DNA from: Branchiostoma floridae
Taxonomy: Eukaryota > Chordata > Leptocardii > Amphioxiformes > Branchiostomatidae
DNA length: 64,000 nt
Assembly: GCF_000003815.2 (NCBI RefSeq)
Contig: NC_049982.1
Span: 11,418,386 to 11,482,385, forward strand
Direction: 5' to 3'
Shown: positions 47,668-64,000 of the stretch, piece after piece
How the letters are laid out: the number at the start of each line of letters is the position of its first letter
Position numbering within the stretch: position 1 is the first letter of the stretch
Position numbers and translations under genes: made by a program
The notes under the pieces: generated by a model
The model's database searches: none
Seen by the model: the letters and a program-made list of their open reading frames with translations, nothing else
Told to the model about the DNA's origin: nothing

Positions 47668-49433
47668 AGTTCCATCCTACTATTCCATATGGTGATTTTG
47701 TGAAATTCGTTGATTTTTAAGTTATGAACACCGACAGTGGCGCGCTAAGGCTCCCATTCCACTTGATCGATCATCATCATCATTATCATGACGGCGATTG
47801 CCCTGCGACCTAGCTGCGACCTGAATTGGGTTTGTGCAATCTTTGTCGTTATGATTAGAATATCATACAAATTCTAAACGTATGGCTGAAAAGACAACAA
47901 AAAAACAAAAAGATTATGTGTTTTTTCAATACATGTATATAAGATTCGCTGAGCGCTCTGTCGCAGAGCAGTCACAGCGAGGTCGCCGTCCCTGTGGAAT
48001 TTAGAGTGTTAGAGGTTCAAACATCACCAGCCAGGCTGTGTACGGACTGTTGAGTCGTGTTATTTGATCACAAGCTAAGACCTGGCGATAACGGCATCCA
48101 AGAGCTGTGCCAGTACATTTATGATTGTTTGAAAACATGGCGTAATGTTCTTGCACCCAGTCCTAGTTTTGCGTATTAGCATGCTACGTGGAATCACTCG
48201 TAAAACAACCGATCAAGGCGCGGATATTTTTGTCTACCTGACAGCTGGCACTGAACAACACAGGCCCACAGACAAGTAACGGCTGTCAGGCAAGTTCGTC
48301 TATCAGGAAATCAATGTTCTTTCAATGAGCACCACTGATCTATCATGCCTATTCTAAACATCGATAACTAAGAACTGAATAATCTGATAATCCTCAATAC
48401 ATAGGACATGAGAACTGAATACACCAGAATGACACGTTCTCGAGTTGGCTAAAATGTGTCAACGCCTAATGTATTTGTTGTTAAAAGACTTCTAGTAATA
48501 GATGGATGGATAAATAGACAGATATCATGTGACATGCTTTATTGACTGAAATGGAACCTGTCGTGCTCTATAAAGTTCTTGTCTGTTTTCAGATCTATGA
48601 ATCTGGCGTGCGAAATAGATAAGACAACAATTGTGTCTAACGTCAAGTAGACATCACAATAGCTAGGCACGCACTATTAGCTTTCATTTTTTACAGGCTA
48701 CGTAAAGACTTAAGCTTTGTGATGATACCAGCGCTGCTTGTCAATGAATGTACACACATGTATTGCAAATTGTACTTCAAACGCCACTTGTAACAAACAC
48801 ACCAAAAGGTCGCCTTGATCTCCATATCAGACGTAATAAACACTGCAACATCTGGGGCCTTGGATATAGAAACATTGCAACAAGAAAGACATCACCTTGG
48901 ATATAGAAACATTGCAACAAGAAAGACATCAGTTCTTGAGTACTTATTCCTCTTGAGTAGATATCTAGAAAGTTACATTTATACCTTTACCCGACAAAGA
49001 AAGCAAACCTTCTGGATATCAGTGGGACATTTTCATGATCTTTCTTCGAACTGCCCAAACCTAATGGAACAATCAAGTCCGCATGTAAAGGGCTAGTCTC
49101 TACCAGACTCCCGCCTAGTAATAGGGGACTTTGGCCAAGTTAGGAATAAAAGTCTAGTAAGATTTAATTGGCCTAGGAGTGAACTGGCAGGCCGGCGTGA
49201 GCTGGATAGACTGCAAAAGACTGACTGAGATCCCATGGTAACTTATTTGTCCAAATTTGGCCAAATTCTCCTCTTTTGTCGTCCAGCTCATACGTCTGCT
49301 TGGAGACTTATGTAAAGCTGTTTACAGTCTCTAAAGCGTCATACTGCCTACTTCCACTGCAACCTAAATGGGGATGCGAACTGACCTGCCACACACCCCA
49401 TATCAACCATTGATGTCGTCAAGGCGCTTGACG
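47668..49433. other. Intergenic stretch between the peptide gene and the GPCR
   Basis: No gene recognised. It holds only the 37-bp tandem repeat at 48858-48931. Confidence 0.4.
48858..48931. repeat. Two-copy 37-bp tandem repeat
   Basis: CCTTGGATATAGAAACATTG followed by CAACAAGAAAGACATCA occurs twice without mismatch. Confidence 0.9.
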
Positions 49434-52151
49434 CTAAGCAGGACAACAGTGTTTGTGTTCACGGTTTGTGTTCGGTATCTCTGTGTCCACGTCAGGGGAG
49501 GTGGAATCCGAGGGAGGTGCCACCGAACGACAGATGATAACCACAAGTGCCGCCGTGCCCGAGGACAAAGGGAGCACTGCCGACAGGGCAGACAGCGCGA
49601 GAGGTGTCGGGAGAAGACTCGTCACCACCACAAGCGAGCTGACCAACGCGGAGACGGAAAACAGACAGGTCGCCTCTACGAGCACGGGAATGGAGGGCCG
49701 ACACGTGTGTCGCACACAGGCGCAGATGAGGCGAAGGAAGTAGTACAGCTTAGCGGCTGGTATCATTGCGAGAACGGCCCACACTGGTGGTGATATCTGG
49801 TACACCCAGAGACACCCAGCCACCGGTGTGTAGCGGATACCATTGCCAAGGTTCAAAAGCATGAGAGTTCCAGGGCAGAACCAGCAGGTTAGGATGTAGC
49901 CTACTTCTCTGGCGCGGTTTCTGCTGTTCTTTGGTTTGTTACTAGCTAAGGCATGGAGATGGCGAATGACAGCGGATGTGCAGAGTTCGCAGACAAGCAA
50001 CAGGTGAAGCGAACCCACGGCGACTACCTTACTGGTCATCAGTCCTGGTACAATCTTGACGATGAAATGGCTGGTTTGGTTGATTGCTAAGGCCACAATC
50101 AAATTTATCTCTAACACGTTTCTGGGTAGGTGCCGTCCACACTTGCGCGTGGCCATGAAAATGAGGAAGATGACAACCAATGCGTACGAGCTGGAGTGCA
50201 TGGCGACAAAGGTACTTTCCTTCAAGTTGAAAGAAGTCTCCTCTGCAACTGTGGTGGGACTCAACGTCGAGGCCAGTCCATTCGTCAGGTTTGCCTGGCC
50301 ATCATATGATGTGCGCACATGCTTGAACAGCAAAGGGGTGGTGTCGCTGAGTACTGTGGATGTGGGGAAGGTTGGATGACGACCTTCAGCTGTGACCGAA
50401 CTACTTTGGGCCCAGCCGGCGGTCACAACTCGTGGAAGTTCCGTCAGACTATCGACGGACACCTTTGGTTGGGGTCTATCGAGAACTGTTTCTGTTGTCA
50501 AAGGCATACGGTTACCAGACACATGCCATGGTGTCAGAGTCGTGACTAGACCTTTGCACTGTTTATTACTAGAGTAGCAGGGTGTCAACGGAGGGAATAT
50601 CGGAGGGAGTTGAAAGCCCCTCTTCTCTTCTTCCTCTGAAGTCGTGTCGGCCGGTAGCAGCCCGCTGGGGGGAACATGGACTACTTTGCGGCAGATTTCC
50701 AAAAAGGGATCAAAAATTTCTCCGGGTGGGCAAGGAAATATTTCCGTTTGTGAGTGGAACGTGACTTTTTTTGTAACGACTGTTTTGGAAACTTCTGAGT
50801 AGTCAATGATCAATGCTAGGGAACTTATAAATATATCAATATTTTTTATGTCGGCGTCACAGACGACTTCTTGGTTGAACAAATCTCCGAGAGTGCACTT
50901 TGCGCAGAAGATGTTGCGAAATGAGCGAAACGATTTCCTCATCACGTCTACATGTACGACCGGTACTGGAGCTCCTTTGCACTTCTCTGCATGCTCACAA
51001 GAGGGAGATATGGACGAGAGTGACGTGGCAGGGAAGCACTTTCTTGCTTTCGACTCTTTTGGTTCCTGGAACTCTACGGAACATCTATCGCTCCTCAGTG
51101 CTTTCTTGAAGCTTGGTACAAAACGTCTACAGTTGGCGACAGCTTTCCACCCCATCAACGAGGTTGCGTTGTTGCAGACGGCACAGAACACGTTTTTGTA
51201 TGATGTACGTCCTGACGATGTCGTAGACAGTATTGGCTGGTGCACGAGAGGGTCTTCATCAAAACTTCGCTTCTCTTCACACAACATCCGTACTTTGTTT
51301 CTGGGGAAGCTTGTAGGACAACTTGCCACCATCCAGTAATAGTTGTGAATGTTGTACATATTTGGAGGTTCGATGGCTATGCACTGAAGTGGTTCTCCCT
51401 CCATTAACTGTCGACCGGTCCAAACATCAGGGTCTCTCTTCACACAAACTTCTTGATAGTCTTCACAACAGTTTCCCATGTCCAAACAACTAGCATTGCA
51501 AAAGCACAGAGCTCCATGAGCCGGAACGTCGTCGTTACATCGCCACTGACATGAATATGTGTTGATGACTCGTTCTACTGTAGTCACATTTGTACGGGCG
51601 GCGCTCTCTTGGTGTCTGCAAACGTCTTCATAATCGTCGCAGCAGTCGCTGAAGGTCCGACAGGAAACGTCACACTGGCACGTGTGCGTGTTTTTCCACG
51701 AACCACATCGTCCGGTACAGTTGTCTTTCTGACATGGATCCTGGCGAGAAAGAGCGAGGTCTGACCCTGCTTCATTCCAGGGACTTCTCTCAGATGGTGA
51801 CAGGATGGTCACATCGGTGCCGTCATCAATGGGGGTCGGGTGAGCGGTGACTTGACGCCCGGCGTTGTCATCTGGAACATCTGGATGTTGACCACTGAAA
51901 TTCGCGGTGATTGTAGACGTATCGTTGAGCTGATCTGCTGCGTTGTTCAACAAGTAGGTTGCATTATCGTTTTGGAGCAATGAGGACGTTCTACCATTTT
52001 CTAGTGGACGTTGTTCACTGATAGAGACTACTGATGACTGATCGGATAAGTCCCCGTGCCTACCTTTAGACGCCTGCATCTGACTCACCATAAGCAAGAC
52101 CAGAATCCCGCTCAGGCTCCTGGCCGCGCCACCGGCAGCAGTGGGCCGCAT
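49434..52151 (-). CDS. Seven-transmembrane receptor with two somatomedin-B domains (adhesion/secretin-like GPCR), 905 aa
   Basis: The single-exon CDS starts at ATG 52151 (MRPTAAGGAARSLSG); the frame is open nine codons further up, but only to a TTG. A clear acceptor (ATGTTTTGCAG) just before suggests a 5'UTR intron. A signal peptide (SGILVLLMVSQMQASKG) and a Ser/Thr/Asn-rich stretch with NxT/S sites come first. Two somatomedin-B domains follow at about 140-178 (CGSW, CQCDVSC, DCCDDYEDVC) and 201-236 (CFCNASC, NCCEDYQEVC). Next come cysteine-rich motifs FCAVCNN and FCAKC, as in many invertebrate secretin-like receptors. Seven hydrophobic helices span about 656-876, followed by a tail ending CCPA. 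I see no clear GPS cleavage motif. Somatomedin-B domains bind extracellular proteins in other families; the ligand here is unknown. Confidence 0.88.
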   Translation of the reverse strand: MRPTAAGGAARSLSGILVLLMVSQMQASKGRHGDLSDQSSVVSISEQRPLENGRTSSLLQNDNATYLLNNAADQLNDTSTITANFSGQHPDVPDDNAGRQVTAHPTPIDDGTDVTILSPSERSPWNEAGSDLALSRQDPCQKDNCTGRCGSWKNTHTCQCDVSCRTFSDCCDDYEDVCRHQESAARTNVTTVERVINTYSCQWRCNDDVPAHGALCFCNASCLDMGNCCEDYQEVCVKRDPDVWTGRQLMEGEPLQCIAIEPPNMYNIHNYYWMVASCPTSFPRNKVRMLCEEKRSFDEDPLVHQPILSTTSSGRTSYKNVFCAVCNNATSLMGWKAVANCRRFVPSFKKALRSDRCSVEFQEPKESKARKCFPATSLSSISPSCEHAEKCKGAPVPVVHVDVMRKSFRSFRNIFCAKCTLGDLFNQEVVCDADIKNIDIFISSLALIIDYSEVSKTVVTKKVTFHSQTEIFPCPPGEIFDPFLEICRKVVHVPPSGLLPADTTSEEEEKRGFQLPPIFPPLTPCYSSNKQCKGLVTTLTPWHVSGNRMPLTTETVLDRPQPKVSVDSLTELPRVVTAGWAQSSSVTAEGRHPTFPTSTVLSDTTPLLFKHVRTSYDGQANLTNGLASTLSPTTVAEETSFNLKESTFVAMHSSSYALVVIFLIFMATRKCGRHLPRNVLEINLIVALAINQTSHFIVKIVPGLMTSKVVAVGSLHLLLVCELCTSAVIRHLHALASNKPKNSRNRAREVGYILTCWFCPGTLMLLNLGNGIRYTPVAGCLWVYQISPPVWAVLAMIPAAKLYYFLRLICACVRHTCRPSIPVLVEATCLFSVSALVSSLVVVTSLLPTPLALSALSAVLPLSSGTAALVVIICRSVAPPSDSTSPDVDTEIPNTNREHKHCCPA

Positions 52152-54081
52152 GTTGTAAACCTCTAAGGTCCCCTGCAAAACATGATTTAGAAATAAAAGC
52201 GTTGTTGAATTTGTCTTAAGAGTGTCAGACTACAGAATTACCTCATAAAATAAAATCATTATGCAGGTATGGGCATGCACGGTGACAGCGCTTCACATGT
52301 TTTTCTGTTGTACATCAATGCGTCTACAACCCTACTGTGGTAATTGGTATAACTGCTGTTGTACGGTACTGCAGTATTTGATGGTAGTCCCTTCAGATCA
52401 ACAAGCTTCCGTGACCAAAGTATACGTTGTAGTACTAATGTTAAAAATGTGCTGGTCGGAAAGATTACGAAAGGATACTTTCAGCTAAATCCGAGGAAGA
52501 AAACCAACATTAGTTAACTGAAAGCGGAAAAACTTATTTCCCAGTACTAGGATGCATTACACTTGTAAACTTGTGTTCCCGTCAAGAAAAGTCGAAGAAC
52601 ATTTGTAGGACAAATTTTAATCAAGGAAACAAGCATCAGGTTTTAACAATTCCAAGTAGTTGAAGTTGTGACCAGGTACCGTTCCTATATCTGCAATTAC
52701 CAGTAATGGCTTCCTCAAACGTTATGTGTGATTTCTGATTCTTAAATATCAGTAACTAAATTCCAAGTGCGCAATACTGCAGCCTTTTGTGGCATGTTAT
52801 ATTACTACATTACAGTAGATTATTGTATTATTGTGAGTCATTTTGCAATTTCCGTAATAGACTTAGTAGCGGCATCTGTTTCATATGTAACCGGAGTTCT
52901 CATTCGTCAACAACAGATGGTGTTTTGAAGGTTCTTGCTGGCGTGAATATCATCTGTTCTGGCAAGAACAACACCTGAAGGACATTCACAGGCCACACCA
53001 ATCAAACTTCATGGTTCTCCGATTCGATCACCCGCTATGTGGTCTCTATAAGCAACAATCTTATATACTTAAGATTAGTATAGTGAAAGGTCTAGCGTCC
53101 TTCGAGACCTTCTATGATGTGCCGGCGTTCCTTTATGGGGTAGCGCTGATCTGCGATTATCAACAAAATCATCGTTTCTAATGCTGCACGCCTAGGCCCT
53201 CGATATTTAAAAAAATCTGTACTAAGAAAGCAGAAGCTTGATAGAAAACACACGGTCCATAGTCTGCAACGGAGGCTATGAAAGGTCGGGATATTCATGA
53301 ATTCCTTAAATACACATTTGTTCAGAAAATATTGATGAGACCGTTATGTAGTGGTAGTTCCTGCCATCTCTACCCTTCCGTTTCCAATGGTTAGTTTGAA
53401 GCGTTCGGCGGCGCTAGTAACTTGCACGGATTGCCATTAGCTAACTTGAATGGCATGTTAACGAAAGATAGATATGACCTTCAGGCAACACTTGTTGGCG
53501 GTAGAAGGAGAGGGATGGGCTCCATATACACAATGGAAAGCAGCTCACGTCCCCGACAAAAAAGGCAATGGGGCTAAATTTTTACCAACAACGGTAACAT
53601 CTATGGGACAATAATCGCTACAAATACGATGCGTGAGGAGTCCGGCAATAAAAGTAATGATCCATATGATCCGGAAAGATACAAACCATCGACACCGCTG
53701 ACAAGCAATTCTTTAGATAAAAAAAGCTTTTAAAAATTACAAAATTCCTCTCAAGGCAGATGATAGTGGCGAATGTTGGATACTGTGCTTCTCGAATAAA
53801 TCCATCCATCCATCCATCCATCCATCCATCCATCCATCCATCCATCCATCCATCAATCAATAACCTTTATTAGAAATGCACTGCAACATAAAGGTTGACG
53901 TACGTTGATGGTATGGAAGAGATTATAGCCACGGATGTGATACCTGCCTCTAGAAAGCGGCTGTTGCCTGAGAAGACACGAGAAATTCGAAAAGCAGCCT
54001 ACGAAACGTAACAATTAAGTTCCGAGAATAGTTGATCGGTTGAAACCAGCTAGCCAGGTACAAAAATGTACTTTGTGTAAT
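52152..54081. other. Intergenic stretch, no gene recognised
   Basis: A minus-strand frame at 53092-53298 ends in IADQRYPIKERRHI and might be a decayed retroelement tail, but no motif proves it. A (TCCA)n microsatellite lies at 53801-53853. Confidence 0.4.
53801..53853. repeat. (TCCA)n microsatellite
   Basis: About 13 perfect units. Confidence 0.98.
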
Positions 54082-54381
54082 GCTTAGGTCCCAATTTATA
54101 AAAGCGGCCATGCCGGGTAGTTCACGGGCTTCTCTTGTACTATCGGGCGTGGCCCCTACGTGGCTCCGCGGAACACCTTGCGGTTCCTGGGGTCTTTGGG
54201 GGCTGGCGCCCGGCCGGGTACTGGGTTGCATTTAAGTCGGACTTAAAATGACCCGCTAACAAATAGACGCCCTAAACTACCTCAGGGGAACACTGAGGAG
54301 TATCCCCCCATATCCGGCAGTCCAAAGGGACAAATTTGGGGCTACATCCCTGATAAGCAACGGTGCAATTGGGACCTAAGC
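54082..54381. mobile_element. Short TIR-bounded element, about 300 bp
   Basis: GCTTAGGTCCCAATT at the left and its exact reverse complement at 54367-54381 bound a GC-richer interior (CGGAACACCTTGCGGTTCC, CCCGGCCGGGTACTGGG). No target duplication could be defined and no ORF is present, so it is a candidate MITE. Confidence 0.55.
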
Positions 54382-56067
54382 CTAAGCTGGTGTATACCAT
54401 TTAAGTAACAGGCTCCTGAATTTAATTCAACCACGCACACATACGTCAAGAAACTGCACTGCCGTTTTATGGCGATTTTTCTAGCTTTCCAAATGAACAC
54501 ACAAAGGAGTTACACTGCACTGGGCATCAATTTTACAGTATAGCCAATACATGTCCACATGTCATTGCTTTTTATCAGCAAAAGCTAAATAAAACACATA
54601 CTATGGCCGTAATGCCCTGTAGTAAATAAATCTTACCTTGGTCTCAAGCAGGACCCGTGCGTTATCTGATGGCTGATCTCTCTACCCAAGCATACTGTTG
54701 TGAAGTGTGGAAGGCCCACTGAAGTTCTGAGCCAATATCACCCAGCTTGCGGAGAAAAACATGTGAAATTGAAAACGGCAGTGACGTGTTTGAAACTATT
54801 CATAATCCCCCGTGACGTTACTAAGTATCTTTATTTCCACGAATATGCGTACTCAAAACTGAACACCTGCGTTGAGTTTTATCAAGTTCAGGCAAATCTG
54901 TGGCGGGAACGTTTTGACACCGCAATTTTGCAAATCAAAGATATCCATTTATTGAGATTTACCAACATTAAAGAAGGATTAACATGTAGGGTGACTATCA
55001 CTGGTCACTTTTTCAAGATGTTAGCCCAGAGACCAGACTGCTATATTATAAGGTTTTATTTCAATTGAAAATGATGCCCAGATGGACAATGCTGTGATGT
55101 CACACACGTAGAAGCAGGCAGCGTCAATTGATTATGCACTATATATTCTTTATTGGACTCATATGTTGAACTGCACATATTACATAGAAATATTAATGAT
55201 TACAGATTAGGGATTAGATTCAGTTCCTGTGAACATCGCTAGGAGTGCCCGATGCCTGATATCTGATTAGCAATATGTTGAATTTCAGTGTTTTAAACTT
55301 ATATTGGCTTTCCTCACACCGTAAGATATAATTCAAATCACTAACACTGGCAGGACAGAAACGATCGTCAATGAACACACCTACCATTTTAAAGCCAATG
55401 CATAGTCAACACATAGGCCTGTCCTTGGTGCTGAACACTGTCTGCAGAACGTGTGGCAAACCTCTCCTTGGTGCTGAAAGCTATCCACACGACCAACGTT
55501 CCATGGGCAGGATTTAGCTACTGCCGGAGACATCAGGAACGAAGACGAAGTAAATACTTATTGATTTGAGCACATTCGTAACCATTAACATAAGATATTT
55601 ATTGAAAAATGTGAAAAAATGTGAGAAGAATTCGGAACCTATTTTGGCGACCTATAAAACAGCCCCGTAATCTGCCATTTACTGTGCGAGCATAACAAGG
55701 GGAATGTCATTTGAAAGGGAAATAATGTTTCCTGTGATTTATAATACAATGAAATCGACAAGATATCAACGAAGGTATGATCGACCGATTCAAGTTTTCA
55801 AACATTTTGTGCTGGGTTCAGATTGGTTGGTATTGTCAAGTACATACACATCATACCGTTATACAGCATAGTTATTTGAACTAGCCTTATGTTTATCAAA
55901 TGACCTTCCACCCATCGTGTAGCATACATAACATCAGAGCCGTGGGGCGTACGCGGCTCCGGCATGCTCTTGAGCCTTTGAATCCTACAGTGACAATAAC
56001 GGCTAGTTTTCTACAGTCTTGAGAGAAGGAAAACTATCACAAGGAGAGCGACGTCCCAAGCTTTTTA
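54382..56067. other. Upstream region of NMNAT
   Basis: No exon or repeat with clear ends recognised. The plus-strand frame at 54700-55068 (122 codons) has no domain I know. The last 100 bp before the NMNAT ATG lack a TATA box. Confidence 0.4.
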
Positions 56068-63440
<7,373 letters not shown>

Positions 63441-63468
63441 GTAAGTCTGTATGTGGGAAGGGGGCAAA

Positions 63469-63605
63469 GAGATTTACTTCCGGATGTTTTGAGTGACAAC
63501 CATCACTCTTCTTCAGCATCACTAAAATCAACTGTTCTGCCATTTCATTCTAATGATGCTGAAGAAGAGTGATGGATGTCACTCGAAAGCCCGGAAGTAA
63601 ATCTC
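63469..63605. repeat. Inverted repeat, 137 bp, in the intron after NMNAT exon 8
   Basis: GAGATTTACTTCCGG at the left and GGAAGTAAATCTC at the right end the element. The inner arms GTGATGCTGAAGAAGAGTG-type are also mirrored. It looks like a small foldback MITE. Confidence 0.7.
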
Positions 63606-64000
63606 CATTTTTTATCGAGTTGTAGAGATTGAATTGTATTTAAATATTGTTTACCGGGATGTCTAACCTTCATAACTGTAGTCTGTCAACCATTCATTGT
63701 ACTCTCTAATACAGCTTGTGATAAAAACCTACAAAATACAACTAGTCTCACAAAAATTAGTACCTTAAAGATTTTTGTTCATTGTGTAGATATGTTACAC
63801 ATGACCAGCTTTCAGAAGACTTTCCACTCAAGTATCACTGCATTCAATCAGCAAGATGACAACAAATTCTGTGGTAAAATCATTATTATTTACAAAAATC
63901 AATATTAGGCAGGTTAATGATGTGCCGGTAAGACTTGCATTTTCAACCTGACTCTGAACACAAATAACATTTTGTATTTGTATCTGCAATTCAAATCGTA

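Noticed and set aside
49368-51339. Several plus-strand frames up to 177 codons
   Set aside because: Antisense to the GPCR coding exon.
53092-53298. Retroelement reverse-transcriptase tail
   Set aside because: Only about 68 codons, without a catalytic motif; similarity could not be supported by eye.

Overview
The window is intron-rich animal DNA, most likely from a lancelet (Branchiostoma) or a close invertebrate deuterostome. The reasons are the GT-AG introns, the secreted proteins shuffled from EGF and C-type-lectin modules, the adhesion-type GPCR with somatomedin-B domains, the EGF/Ig receptor tyrosine kinase, and the dense MITE and Helitron load. This assignment is an inference from gene content. 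Two runs of N (12076-12478 and 43124-43223) show that it is a draft assembly.

Layout. 1-39 kb holds a family of secreted mosaic proteins. Gene A (+, 5' end outside the window) and gene A2 (+, 2234-5009) converge on a long minus-strand gene BC (stop 9048, start 32999), followed by gene D (-, 36987-38765). Most carry a roughly 130-residue domain with eight cysteines, here called 'domain X', that I cannot assign to a named family. It is combined with EGF-like repeats, a C-type lectin domain, a half-EGF and a common C-terminal exon ending in RG or SG plus stop. Every internal exon has phase 1-1 boundaries, so modules can be added or lost without a frameshift. Genes BC and D share a conserved TATA-containing promoter block.

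The introns of gene BC are packed with transposons. There is one Helitron at 11.0-13.9 kb, two large Helitron-like copies lying head to head at 17.7-30.05 kb, and nested in them a Harbinger-like MITE, a hAT MITE and the remnant of a Helentron (helicase plus endonuclease). A palindromic 70-bp satellite (5.9-7.1 kb) and a foldback MITE (7.9-8.5 kb) lie between A2 and BC.

40.1-42.8 kb holds an intronless receptor tyrosine kinase (-) with an intact kinase domain, but with an in-frame stop just after its signal peptide and a frameshift in its Ig domain. 46.4-47.25 kb holds a small three-exon gene (+) for a secreted six-cysteine, knottin-like peptide. 49.4-52.15 kb holds an intronless-CDS GPCR with two somatomedin-B domains (-). 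56.07-63.44 kb holds the first eight coding exons of an NMNAT1-like nicotinamide-nucleotide adenylyltransferase (+), which runs off the right edge. Its start codon sits inside a perfect 14-bp hairpin.

The genes do not form one pathway. The coherent unit is the tandem and inverted family of EGF/lectin/domain-X secreted proteins, probably extracellular recognition or matrix molecules.
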